Shown here: positions 35,225 to 43,609 of the stretch, piece by piece
Numbering within the stretch: position 1 is the first letter of the stretch
Layout of the letters: each line of letters starts with the position of its first letter
From: Candidatus Saccharimonadota bacterium
Lineage (GTDB): Bacteria > Patescibacteriota > Saccharimonadia > Saccharimonadales > Saccharimonadaceae
Assembly (NCBI GenBank): GCA_009777795.1
Contig: WRLC01000002.1
Span: forward strand, 1-64,000
Direction: 5' to 3'
Length of the DNA stretch: 64,000 nt
Translations under genes and position numbers: made by a program
Notes under the pieces: generated by a model
What the model was told of the DNA's origin: nothing
Seen by the model: only the letters and a program-made list of their open reading frames with translations
The model's database searches: none

Positions 35225-35277
35225 AGTTTTGCCGAAAACCCTTGTGTTTATTAAAAACTTTGATACAATATAAGAAT

Positions 35278-36558
35278 ATGAGGCGAGGTAAATTACGGAT
35301 ATTGATGTTGGGCTGGGAACTACCTCCTCACAACAGTGGCGGCTTAGGGGTCGCTTGTTTTCATATGGCGCGGGCGATTGCGCAAAAAGGTGGTGAGATC
35401 GCTTTTGTGCTACCTTATAGTGCCGGGCACGACTGCGACTTCATGAACATCCTAGCGGCGACGAATTTGGACCCGCTTGAACGATTCGGAGGGAGTGCTT
35501 ATGACCACTTGGATCTTGACGCGCCGACTTTCCAAGCGCCGGACGGCGGTTTTTCGATTCGCGATGTGCAGGCGAAATATGCCGAGTTTGTGGTCAAGCA
35601 TCTGGAGCAGAGCGACTACGACGTAGTCCACGCACATGACTGGTTGACCTTGGAAGCGGGGATGGCGGCGAAGCTGGAGTTTGGCATACCACTGGTGGCG
35701 CACATCCACGCGACGGAGTTTGACCGCTCGGGGGGCGAGAGGGGGAACCCGATTATTCATGAGATTGAGCGCGAGGGCCTAATTATGGCCGATAAAATTA
35801 TCGCGGTGTCGGAATATACAAAAAAACTGATTGCGGAGCGCTACGAGATACCGCTGGACAAGATTGATGTGGCGCATAACGGCTTCGACCCGGATGATTG
35901 GGGCCAGTACGACTACGACCCATCCCGTCTAGCTTACATCGAGCAGAAAAAGCAAGAGGGCTTCAAAGTAGTGTCGACAATCTCGCGGTTGACGATTCAA
36001 AAGGGCTTGGTGCATCTGTTGCGCTCATTTGCGTTGGCGTTAAAATACAACCCAAAGATGCTCCTAGTGATTGCGGGAGACGGCGACCAGCGGGACGAAC
36101 TTTTGGAGCTATCGGCGGAGCTGGGCGTGATGCAAAAAGTCCTCTTTACTGGCTTTATCAGGGGCCAAGAAATCCGCGATGTCTACGCGAGCGCGGATAT
36201 TTTTGTGATGAGCAGCCGTTCCGAGCCGTTTGGCCTGACCGCTTTTGAGGCCGCGCACCATGGCAGCGCGGTTGTGCTGACCCGGCAGTCGGGCGTGGCA
36301 GAGGTGCTGCTAAATGTCTTGAAATACGACTTCTGGGACGAGCATCGGCTAGCCGACATTATGGTGAATATCGCCCAATCGCCGGGGCTAGCGGAGGATT
36401 TAAAGGAAAACATCCGGCGAGAATACACGAAATTACCATGGAGCAAGGTGGCGGAGGCGATTTTGGGGTCCTACCAGAGCGCGGTTAGGGGGATGGCGAC
36501 GGTACAGGCGGCGCGCCGGGCGGTCGGCAGCCGAGTAGGGGCAAGGAGGGCAGCATGA
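35278..36558 (+). CDS. GT4-family glycosyltransferase (glycogen-synthase-like)
   Basis: This 426 aa protein has a GT-B fold. GGLGVACFHMARAIAQKGG near the N-terminus, VVHAHDW, and SRSEPFGLTAFEAAHHGSAVV with the catalytic-type E-x7-E are present. The start at 35278 follows TACAAT by 8 nt; a longer frame has no support. Paired with the GH57 enzyme through a 4 bp overlap, it probably builds or remodels an alpha-glucan. Confidence 0.9.
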   Translation: MRRGKLRILMLGWELPPHNSGGLGVACFHMARAIAQKGGEIAFVLPYSAGHDCDFMNILAATNLDPLERFGGSAYDHLDLDAPTFQAPDGGFSIRDVQAKYAEFVVKHLEQSDYDVVHAHDWLTLEAGMAAKLEFGIPLVAHIHATEFDRSGGERGNPIIHEIEREGLIMADKIIAVSEYTKKLIAERYEIPLDKIDVAHNGFDPDDWGQYDYDPSRLAYIEQKKQEGFKVVSTISRLTIQKGLVHLLRSFALALKYNPKMLLVIAGDGDQRDELLELSAELGVMQKVLFTGFIRGQEIRDVYASADIFVMSSRSEPFGLTAFEAAHHGSAVVLTRQSGVAEVLLNVLKYDFWDEHRLADIMVNIAQSPGLAEDLKENIRREYTKLPWSKVAEAILGSYQSAVRGMATVQAARRAVGSRVGARRAA

Positions 36559-37739
36559 AAAAGACGAGTAAGCCAACAATTGTGCTCTATTTGCACATGC
36601 ACCAGCCGTGGCGGGTGCGGCCGTATTCGCTCTTTGAGGTCGGGCGCGACCATAACTATTACGGGCCGGATAACGAACAAGTCTTTCGCAAAGTAGCGGA
36701 TAAGTCCTACCGGCCGATGTTGAAATTGCTGGGCCAGCTACTCGAGCGCTACCCGGATTTCGCTTTTTCGCTCTCGATTACGGGGACATTTATTGAGCAT
36801 GCGGAGCTCTGGGGCAAGGACGTGATTGAAAAGCTAAAGCAGTTGGTCAAGAGCGGGCGAGTGGAGATCGTGGCGGAGACTTATTATCATTCGCTGGCTT
36901 TCTTTTACGACAGCGAGGAGTTCGAGCGGCAGGTGAGACTGCATCAGGCCAAGATTAAGGACTTGTTTGGGGTGGAGATGAAGGCTTTTCGCAACACAGA
37001 GCTAGCTTATAACGACGCGCTGGCGGAGAAAGTCGCGGCGATGGGCTTTAAGACAGTGATTGCAGAAGGGTGGGATAACATCCTAGGCTGGCGCGGGCCG
37101 GGGTATGTTTATAATGCGAAAGCGTCGAAACCACTTCGGTTATTGCTGAAGAACTACCGGCTGAGCGATGATATCGCCTTTCGTTTCTCGGATCGGAAGT
37201 GGAGCGAGCACCCGCTTTCGGCGACGAAATACTTTGATTGGGCGAAAGAGGCTACAGCCGGCGCGCCGCTTTTGAACTTATTTATGGACTTTGAGACTTT
37301 CGGCGAACACCAGTGGGCGGACACTGGCATTTTTGAATTTTTTGAGAAATTTGTTGAGATGTGGAGTAAAAAAGGCGATTTTCAGACTATTTCGGAAGCG
37401 GCCGGGGCGCATGAGCCGAAGGACACAATTTCGATGCCAGAGACGGTGACTTGGGCCGACACCGAGCGCGACTTGACGGCTTGGATAGGTAATGCGATGC
37501 AGCGCGAGAGCTTGCAGCAGCTCTATTCATTATTGCCAGCGATTCTGAAGTGCAACGACGAGAAGCTGCTTGATGATTTCCGCAATCTGACCACCTCTGA
37601 CCACTCGTACTACATGTGCACTAAATACTGGAATGACGGCGACGTGCATGCGTATTTTTCGGCCTATGAGTCGCCGTATGATGCCTTTCTGTATGTGAGC
37701 AACGCGATACGGGATATCGAATATCGGTCTAAGGCTTGA
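36555..37739 (+). CDS. GH57-family alpha-amylase/branching-type enzyme
   Basis: This 394 aa protein has HMHQPWR at the N-terminus, FRNTELAYND with the probable nucleophile Glu, and FMDFETFGEHQW with the acid/base Asp, all GH57 signatures. Members hydrolyse or branch alpha-glucans. It is coupled to the GT4 gene before it, so the pair likely handles storage polysaccharide. It ends in TGA, which supports the standard code. Confidence 0.92.
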   Translation: MKKTSKPTIVLYLHMHQPWRVRPYSLFEVGRDHNYYGPDNEQVFRKVADKSYRPMLKLLGQLLERYPDFAFSLSITGTFIEHAELWGKDVIEKLKQLVKSGRVEIVAETYYHSLAFFYDSEEFERQVRLHQAKIKDLFGVEMKAFRNTELAYNDALAEKVAAMGFKTVIAEGWDNILGWRGPGYVYNAKASKPLRLLLKNYRLSDDIAFRFSDRKWSEHPLSATKYFDWAKEATAGAPLLNLFMDFETFGEHQWADTGIFEFFEKFVEMWSKKGDFQTISEAAGAHEPKDTISMPETVTWADTERDLTAWIGNAMQRESLQQLYSLLPAILKCNDEKLLDDFRNLTTSDHSYYMCTKYWNDGDVHAYFSAYESPYDAFLYVSNAIRDIEYRSKA

Positions 37740-37785
37740 CATCCGCCGCCCATAATATATAATATAGGTAAAAATAAAGGGGAGT

Positions 37786-38292
37786 ATGCCAGACAAACAA
37801 CTTCGACGTCTGAAAACACTACTGCAAGAGGCAGAGACTAATCTTGCGGCGGCGCGAGAGTTGCTTTCGAGCGTGCTTTCGGACGAGGGGTCGATTGTCG
37901 CACCGGCGGACCCAGTGGCGACCCCAGAGGGTAAGGTTGTAGAGGGTATTTTTGACGGCCAAGTGATGATTGGCCCAGACAACCGCAACTACCCAGTGCC
38001 GTCGAACTACGCCTCGAAGTCGAAGTTGGTCGAAGGCGACGTGCTGAAATTGACGATTACGCCAGAGGGCAACTTCCTCTACAAGCAGATTGACCCAGCG
38101 GCGCGGCGCAACGCCGTAGGCTTGTTAAAGATGCGCGACGGCGTTTATTATGTTGATGTTGATGGCAGGGATTACCGGGTGCTGCTGGCCTCGGTGACCT
38201 TCTTCAAGTTGAAAGTGGGCGAGCGAGTGGCGGTGATTGTACCGGCGGATAATGCTGACGCCTCTTGGGCAGCGGTCGAAATGGCCCTATAA
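37786..38292 (+). CDS. Conserved hypothetical protein, coiled coil plus beta domain
   Basis: This 168 aa protein has a helical N-terminus (about residues 5-32) followed by beta-rich segments with two repeats of a GDVLKL/VGERVAVI type, reminiscent of OB or KOW-like barrels. No catalytic motif or membrane segment is seen. It has its own promoter (TTGACA, about 16 bp, TATAAT) and an AAGGGGAG site. Function is not assigned. Confidence 0.7.
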   Translation: MPDKQLRRLKTLLQEAETNLAAARELLSSVLSDEGSIVAPADPVATPEGKVVEGIFDGQVMIGPDNRNYPVPSNYASKSKLVEGDVLKLTITPEGNFLYKQIDPAARRNAVGLLKMRDGVYYVDVDGRDYRVLLASVTFFKLKVGERVAVIVPADNADASWAAVEMAL

Positions 38293-38293
38293 C

Positions 38294-38382
38294 TTGACTT
38301 TTTAGCTTAAGTGTGATATAATGGGGAGGGTAGCCCGTTAACGGGCTCGAAACTTTACATTAATGACTAGGAGGGCAAAACA
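38294..38382 (+). promoter_or_regulatory. Consensus promoter and structured leader
   Basis: TTGACT (38294-38299), a 17 bp spacer and TATAAT (38317-38322) are followed by GGGGAGGGTAG, the hairpin AGCCCGTTAACGGGCT, CGAAACTTTA and an AGGAGG site. Confidence 0.75.
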
Positions 38383-39054
38383 ATGAAGACTCTGCACTAC
38401 TCAAGCGAAGAGAAAAACGCAGAAGCGAAAACTGGCATATTCCTGAGACATCTGGCGTGGTTGGAAAGTAATTTCTCGTATCTTGTCCCGAGAGGCTGGC
38501 GTTGCATCATCAAAATGCAAACGGACGGTGAGATTGACCCGTTTTGGATGATCGACGTACAGAGTGAGCAAGGCGGCGGCAGTTATGCCGAGGCGAAGAT
38601 GAGCACACTGGAGCGATTTTTAGCGAAGGCAGCGACCGGCGGCGAAAGTATCGCCGACATCATGCGGATGCTGGAGCAGCTGAAGCTTGACAACACTGGC
38701 TTGGCGAAATTAATCCGAGAGCTGAAAGACCCGGAACAGATGACCAAGGATATGTACGAGTGGCTGCGCGACGGAGCGGGGATTGCGCCGTATTACGGTG
38801 GGGTTCGGATTATGTACAAGGATTTGATTGTCGAAGGTACGGAAATCAGGAAAGAAACGGGCGAGATTCGGATTGCTTTTAGTGGCGCGAGCGAGGAACA
38901 GGATTTGTTCTTTGCTTTGTCGATACTTAGGGAGCTGAATGGCTCGTTCGCCAAGCTCTACCCTAACACGCAGGGCAAGCTGGATCTTAGCGAGCTGGAG
39001 AAAATCCCGGCCGCGAAACTTTGGCTGGACCTGTTCAAGCTAAAGGGAGTATAG
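38383..39054 (+). CDS. Hypothetical soluble protein
   Basis: This 223 aa charged protein has no membrane segment and no motif I recognise. A Trp/Tyr-rich first half (HLAWLESNFSYLVPRGWR) is followed by helical, Glu/Lys/Leu-rich sequence. It sits behind the shared leader type with AGGAGG, is flanked by a bidirectional terminator, and forms a single-gene unit. Its base composition resembles the other leader-linked genes. Confidence 0.7.
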   Translation: MKTLHYSSEEKNAEAKTGIFLRHLAWLESNFSYLVPRGWRCIIKMQTDGEIDPFWMIDVQSEQGGGSYAEAKMSTLERFLAKAATGGESIADIMRMLEQLKLDNTGLAKLIRELKDPEQMTKDMYEWLRDGAGIAPYYGGVRIMYKDLIVEGTEIRKETGEIRIAFSGASEEQDLFFALSILRELNGSFAKLYPNTQGKLDLSELEKIPAAKLWLDLFKLKGV

Positions 39055-39067
39055 TCATTAGAGTTTG

Positions 39068-39098
39068 AAACCGCTGGACTTAGAGTTTAGCGGTTTTC
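39068..39098. terminator. Bidirectional terminator
   Basis: AAACCGCT pairs with AGCGGTTT, flanked by T/A runs, between convergent genes. Confidence 0.75.
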
Positions 39099-39104
39099 GA
39101 CGTG

Positions 39105-39485
39105 TCAGGGGCGGTATTGTTTGATTTCTTTGCGGTAGGCGCGGTAGTGGGGGCAGTATTTGGCGACCTCGGACCAGAAGGCGGGGGAGTGGTTCATATG
39201 CCTTATATGGCATAATTCGTGGATGATGACGTAGTTAATTAGGTGGTCGGGCAGGCGGACGAGGCCGATATTGAGCGAGATGGTGCCGCTAGAGCTGCGC
39301 GAGCCCCAGCGGGTGCGCATATGGCCGAGGCGGATACCATCGCGGGCTAAGTTATAGTCGATGCCGGTGGTTTTGACGAGGTCGACGAGGCGGGGAGGCA
39401 AGACACGCTTGGCTTTAGCACGCAGGGCATCCTGATTCTCGAGCGCTAGGCGCTCGCGCATCGAGAGAGCGGCTGGGCGGGTCAT
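39105..39485 (-). CDS. YgjP-like zinc metallopeptidase domain protein (DUF45)
   Basis: This 126 aa protein has the zinc motif IIHELCHIRHMNHSPAFW (HExxH). It is about half the usual 230 residues and consists of the C-terminal catalytic part, preceded by RWGSRSSSGTISLN, which is typical of the family. It starts 4 bp into the end of the upstream kinase-like gene. Substrate is unknown. Confidence 0.85.
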   Translation of the reverse strand: MTRPAALSMRERLALENQDALRAKAKRVLPPRLVDLVKTTGIDYNLARDGIRLGHMRTRWGSRSSSGTISLNIGLVRLPDHLINYVIIHELCHIRHMNHSPAFWSEVAKYCPHYRAYRKEIKQYRP

Positions 39486-39988
39486 TTAGTGGCGAGTTTT
39501 TCGAGGACGGAGCGAACTTGGGTAGAAAAAATATGCTTACCGCTGATGAAGAGGGCGCGTTCTTGCGGCTCGGGCAGCTCGACTTCCTTCATAGCGGAGG
39601 TGAAGATGTCAGTGGTGAGGCCGTCGGACTTGATGCGCTCGGTGAAGCGGCGCTTGAGGGTCGGCTGGTCGACTTGGAGCCAAACGATGGTCGTCTGGTA
39701 GCCAGCGCGCTCGGCCATGACGCGCCATTTTTGGCGCTCGGCGAAAGTCTCGCCACCGACGGCTAACAAGGGGTAGCCAGCAGCCATGAAGGTGCGCAAC
39801 ATAATAAAGGCGACCTTGTGCGCGAGCCGGCTCTCGACTTCGGAGTAGTCGGGTTTGCGCTTCAAGTCATAGCGGATGGCCTCGACATCGACGGCCGGCG
39901 CTTTAAAAAGGGTTGAAAACTGCTCTGCAAAGCTCGACTTTCCACTCCCAATCGGTCCTGCGATAATCAAAAAATGTGGCTTTGCCAT
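39482..39988 (-). CDS. AAA/P-loop kinase-like protein (zeta-toxin-like fold)
   Basis: This 168 aa protein has the Walker A IAGPIGSGKSSFAEQF at the N-terminus and an arginine-rich lid region (KRRFTERIKSDG). It belongs to the AAA_33 or zeta-like P-loop group, which includes small-molecule kinases. No antitoxin gene is beside it, so a toxin role is not supported. It is coupled to the YgjP-like gene and has an AGGAGG-type site. Confidence 0.75.
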   Translation of the reverse strand: MAKPHFLIIAGPIGSGKSSFAEQFSTLFKAPAVDVEAIRYDLKRKPDYSEVESRLAHKVAFIMLRTFMAAGYPLLAVGGETFAERQKWRVMAERAGYQTTIVWLQVDQPTLKRRFTERIKSDGLTTDIFTSAMKEVELPEPQERALFISGKHIFSTQVRSVLEKLATK

Positions 39989-40057
39989 GAATCCTCCTAT
40001 CTAATTAGATTATATCACACTGGATTTTAACAGGCAAATCTTATATAATGGACAGGG

Positions 40058-40132
40058 AGGGGCGTGGTCCAATGGTTACGATAGAGGTCTCCAAAACCTT
40101 TGATTGCAGTTCGATTCTGCACGCCCCTGCCA
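40058..40132 (+). tRNA. tRNA-Trp (anticodon CCA)
   Basis: Acceptor AGGGGCG/CGCCCCT, anticodon loop CTCCAAA on a GAGGT/ACCTT stem, T loop TTCGATT and encoded CCA are seen. TATAAT lies about 10 bp upstream. The CCA anticodon and TGA stops elsewhere rule out a UGA-Trp or UGA-Gly reading here. Confidence 0.95.
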
Positions 40133-40234
40133 TAGAGGACAGTCTGAGCCGTTTGGCAATGTGCTAAGCGGCTCTCCGAGTGTAAAATCAAAAAATCACT
40201 CGGTGTGTCCGTGTTTGCGTGTTATAATGGAGAT

Positions 40235-41647
40235 ATGAAGGCGCTTTATAGGAGGTATCGGAGTTTGTCGTTGGCGGACGTGGCGGGGCAGGAGGCGGTG
40301 GTGGGGGCGCTGACGAAGGCTTTGGCGGCGGGGAAAATCGGGCATGCTTATCTGTTGTCGGGGCCGCGGGGGACGGGGAAGACTTCGGTGGCGCGGATTT
40401 TGGCGCATGAGGTGAATGGATTTAAGTATGAGTTGGAGGCGACGCATCCGGATATTATTGAGATTGATGCGGCCTCGAATACAGGGGTGGATAATATTCG
40501 GGAGCTGATTGAGCGGGCGGCGCTAAGGCCGACGATGGGGAAATATAAAGTATATATTATAGATGAGGTGCATATGCTGTCGAAGTCGGCGTTTAATGCG
40601 CTGCTGAAGACGCTGGAGGAGCCGCCGAGTTCGGTGATTTTTGTGCTGGCGACGACCGATCCGGAGAAGGTGCCGTTGACGATTTTGTCGCGGGTGCAGC
40701 ATTTGAAGTTTGGCTTGGCGGAGGCTAAGGTGGTGGCGGAGCGTTTGCGGGAGGTGGCGAAGAAAGAGGGGCTGGCAATCACGGACGATGCGCTGGAGTT
40801 TTTGGCGGAAAATAGCGGCGGCAGTTTTCGCGATGCTCTGTCGCTTTTAGAGCAGGCGGCGACGGTTTGTGGGTCGGGGTCGGCGAAGGAGATCAAGCGG
40901 GCGGAATTGGAGCAGGCCTTTGGGGTGCCAAATGGGCAGAGCATAAGCGATTTGTTGGCGGCGTTTGACAGGGTTGATGAGGGAGCTATACTTGACATCT
41001 TGGACAAGGTGTGCTATAATGGGGGGGGTAATTATAAATCTTTGGTTGAGGGGTTAGCGAGACAAGTTTTGAAAACGCCAACGGCGAGTACGTTGGCGCT
41101 AATCGATGGTCTGCTGGCGGCGCTTCGGAATCCGGCGATTGATGTGGGGTTGCAGGTTCGCTTGGTTTTTTTGGAGCAGCTTATGCCGGCCAACCGCCTC
41201 ATAACCAACCCCTCCGGCACGACGTCGGTTAAGCCCGTCGCCACGGGTGAACCGCGTCTCGTTCTCGGGCTGCCGCCCTCCGAATGTCCTTCGGGGTCGG
41301 TTAGTGAGGGGTCGGCCCCTGAAGAAGCGATGGAAGCGGGAGAGTTGGATTGGGAGGGGGTGAAAGAGGAGATTAAGCGGTCGGATATTGGGTTGTGGGC
41401 GGTGTTGGCGAAGCGGCAGGTGGAAATCGGCGAGGGTGAGGTAAAGATTTATGCGGAGAAGCCGCTCTGGGCGGGGAAATTGGAGAAGGCGGAGAATTTC
41501 GCGAAGATTTCGCGGTTGGTTGCGCCGAGGAAATTGGTGGTACTAGCGGAAAAAGCGCCGCCAAGCGAGACTTTGAGCAAAGTTTCTGCTATAATTGGGG
41601 TAGATGCGGGAGAGTTAAAGGAAGTGGAGGTGCCAGATGGAATCTGA
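40235..41647 (+). CDS. dnaX: DNA polymerase III gamma/tau subunit with inserted repeat
   Basis: This is the clamp-loader ATPase. GPRGTGKTSVARI (Walker A), YIIDEVHMLS (Walker B) and NALLKTLEEPP are seen. The zinc module normally between Walker A and the DEIDAASN region is missing: the sequence goes from ILAHEVNG straight to PDIIEIDAASNTG with no cysteine. Residues about 321-358 come from repeat family 1. The start at 40235 has TATAAT 6 nt upstream. A perfect promoter lies inside. The dnaB ATG overlaps the stop. Confidence 0.95.
   Translation: MKALYRRYRSLSLADVAGQEAVVGALTKALAAGKIGHAYLLSGPRGTGKTSVARILAHEVNGFKYELEATHPDIIEIDAASNTGVDNIRELIERAALRPTMGKYKVYIIDEVHMLSKSAFNALLKTLEEPPSSVIFVLATTDPEKVPLTILSRVQHLKFGLAEAKVVAERLREVAKKEGLAITDDALEFLAENSGGSFRDALSLLEQAATVCGSGSAKEIKRAELEQAFGVPNGQSISDLLAAFDRVDEGAILDILDKVCYNGGGNYKSLVEGLARQVLKTPTASTLALIDGLLAALRNPAIDVGLQVRLVFLEQLMPANRLITNPSGTTSVKPVATGEPRLVLGLPPSECPSGSVSEGSAPEEAMEAGELDWEGVKEEIKRSDIGLWAVLAKRQVEIGEGEVKIYAEKPLWAGKLEKAENFAKISRLVAPRKLVVLAEKAPPSETLSKVSAIIGVDAGELKEVEVPDGI
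40992..41020 (+). promoter_or_regulatory. Perfect sense promoter inside dnaX
   Basis: TTGACA (40992-40997), a 17 bp spacer and TATAAT (41015-41020) are followed by G8. It lies 617 bp before dnaB and could drive dnaB or a short RNA covering the repeat. Confidence 0.6.
41197..41309 (+). repeat. Palindromic in-frame repeat family 1, copy in dnaX
   Basis: The ends form an inverted repeat (CCTCATAACCAACCCC against a near-complement ending at 41309), and pairing extends a further 8 bp outward. The core encodes TTSVKPVATGEPRLVLGLP, almost the same peptide as in trxB. Confidence 0.85.
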
Positions 41648-42989
41648 TAGCGCGAAGGAGAGCGGGCGAGTGCCGCCGCAGGACCTAGAGGCGGAAAAGA
41701 GTTTGCTGGGGGCGATTTTGCTCTTGGAAGATAATATTGCGCTGGCGCTGGAGGAAGTGGGGCCGAGCGATTTTTATAGTCCGGCGCACCAGATGATTTT
41801 TCAGGCGATGGTTGACCTCTATAATGGGCACCAGAAAATCGACCTTTTGACGTTGAAGAGCGCTTTGACGCGGGGCAAAAAGCTGACGGAGGTGGGCGGG
41901 GCGAGCTATCTATCGACTTTGACGCAATATGTGCCGACGGCGAGCCATGCGGACGCTTATGCGAAAATTGTGGCGGATACGGCGGCGCGGCGACGGATGA
42001 TTGAGAAGGCGACGGAAATTTTGAAAATGGCGTTTGAGGACGCGGGCGAGATTGACGATTTACTGGACCGGGCGGAGAGCCAGCTCTACTCGATTGCCGA
42101 TCGGACAGGGAAGGCGGATGATATTTCGTGGTTGCCGGAGCTCTTAGATCAGTCGTTTGGCCAGATTGAGAAAATGTACAAGCAAAAAGACTCGATGACG
42201 GGGCTGAAGACGGGGTTTCGCGATTTGGACAACAAGACGGCGGGGTTGCATGGGTCGGATTTGATTATTTTGGCGGCGCGACCGGCGATGGGTAAGACGA
42301 CTTTTGCGACGAATTTGGCTTATAATGTGAGCACGATTAATAAGCGAGGGGTGTTGATTTTCTCGCTCGAGATGGCGAAAGAGCAAATTGTGATGAGGAT
42401 GATTGCCGACGCGGCAGGGGTGGATGGGTTCGCGCTTCGAACGGGACGGCTTTCGGAAGATGATTTTCTAAGGGTGAGCGAGGCGATGGGTGAGATGGCG
42501 GAGGCGAATATTGGGATTATCGACTCGACGGGGCTGAACCCGACGCAGATGCGGATTAAGGCGCGGAAGGCGGTGCATGATAATAATGTGGGGATGGTGG
42601 TGATTGACTATTTGCAGCTGATGGAGGGGTCGCAGCTAGGGAAGATGAATGGGCGGGTGCAGGAGGTGAGCGAGATTAGCCGTGAGCTGAAAAAGATGGC
42701 GAGGGAGTTAAATGTGCCGGTGGTGGCGTTGTCGCAATTAAACCGGGCGGTGGAGAGCCGGGATAATAAGATTCCGATGTTGGCGGATTTGCGTGAGTCG
42801 GGGTCGATCGAGCAGGACGCAGATATTGTGATGTTTTTGCACCGCGAGGACTATTATAATAAGGAGACGGAGCGGCAGCATATCACGGATTTGGTGATTG
42901 CGAAGCATCGAAACGGGCCGGTGGGGTCGCTGGAGCTGTACTTTGATCCGGAGCATTTGAGATTTATGAGTTTGGACAAGCAGAGTTAG
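41637..42989 (+). CDS. dnaB: Replicative DNA helicase DnaB
   Basis: This hexameric helicase moves the replication fork. The N-terminal helical domain (VPPQDLEAEKSLLGAILL) and RecA-like domain with AARPAMGKTTFATN, VVIDYLQLM and LSQLNRAVESR are present. Length (450 aa) is typical, with no intein. Its start overlaps the dnaX end, so the two are translationally coupled. Confidence 0.97.
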   Translation: MESDSAKESGRVPPQDLEAEKSLLGAILLLEDNIALALEEVGPSDFYSPAHQMIFQAMVDLYNGHQKIDLLTLKSALTRGKKLTEVGGASYLSTLTQYVPTASHADAYAKIVADTAARRRMIEKATEILKMAFEDAGEIDDLLDRAESQLYSIADRTGKADDISWLPELLDQSFGQIEKMYKQKDSMTGLKTGFRDLDNKTAGLHGSDLIILAARPAMGKTTFATNLAYNVSTINKRGVLIFSLEMAKEQIVMRMIADAAGVDGFALRTGRLSEDDFLRVSEAMGEMAEANIGIIDSTGLNPTQMRIKARKAVHDNNVGMVVIDYLQLMEGSQLGKMNGRVQEVSEISRELKKMARELNVPVVALSQLNRAVESRDNKIPMLADLRESGSIEQDADIVMFLHREDYYNKETERQHITDLVIAKHRNGPVGSLELYFDPEHLRFMSLDKQS

Positions 42990-43012
42990 GCTAAGTCTGA
43001 TATAATTAGATT

Positions 43013-43609
43013 ATGAGGATTTTGTGGAAGGTTTTGATGCGAGTGGTTTGGGCGCTGGTAGTGCTGGGGGTCGGGTTTGCGGTGTTTTTGGGGATTTATG
43101 GGGGCCGGGATACGGTCAAATATGACGAAGATGTGGCGATTGTGCTAGGGAATGGGATTGTTTGCGGTCAGGATGACCAGGGCGAGCCAAATGACGTGCT
43201 AGGTGCGCGTTTGGACAAGGCGGTAGAGTATCATGAGCGAAATCCCGAGGCGAAGATTATCGTGGCCGGGGGGAATGAGCGGAATTTGTGCGAGAGCGAG
43301 GCGGCGGTGATGAAAAAATACCTTATAAGGCATAATGTCAGGGAAGAAATCATTTTGCTGGAGGACCGGTCGAGTTCGACGGCGGAGAATTTGCGATTTT
43401 CACGCGAGATAATGCGGGAACAGGGGTTGGAGCGGGCGGTGATTATCACGAGCCGGTCGCATATGTTTCGGGCGGCGCAAAATGCCGAGCGGCTGGGGAT
43501 GGCGGCAAAGCGCCTAGCGGCGCCGGAGCCATGGTATAGAATACCGCTGGTGTATGGCTATGAGGTGGTGCGGACGACTTGGTTTTGGTTTGAGGGGAGA
43601 GCGGAATGA
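43013..43609 (+). CDS. YdcF/DUF218 family membrane protein
   Basis: This 198 aa protein has an N-terminal membrane segment and the DUF218 pattern: VAIVLGNGI, RLDKAVEYHERNPEAKIIVAGG, ENLRFSREIM and AVIITSRSHMFRAAQNAERLG. The family is linked to envelope or vancomycin-resistance-type functions, without a settled reaction. TATAAT ends 6 nt before the ATG. It overlaps ruvA by 4 bp. Confidence 0.9.
   Translation: MRILWKVLMRVVWALVVLGVGFAVFLGIYGGRDTVKYDEDVAIVLGNGIVCGQDDQGEPNDVLGARLDKAVEYHERNPEAKIIVAGGNERNLCESEAAVMKKYLIRHNVREEIILLEDRSSSTAENLRFSREIMREQGLERAVIITSRSHMFRAAQNAERLGMAAKRLAAPEPWYRIPLVYGYEVVRTTWFWFEGRAE

Noticed and set aside
39482-39988. A zeta-type toxin of a toxin-antitoxin pair
   Set aside because: The P-loop fits, but no small antitoxin gene is adjacent and it is coupled to a YgjP-like peptidase gene.
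36555-42989. Recoding of UGA as Gly (SR1/Gracilibacteria) or Trp
   Set aside because: Several genes end at TGA at the expected length, proteins contain no internal TGA, and the tRNA-Trp anticodon is CCA.
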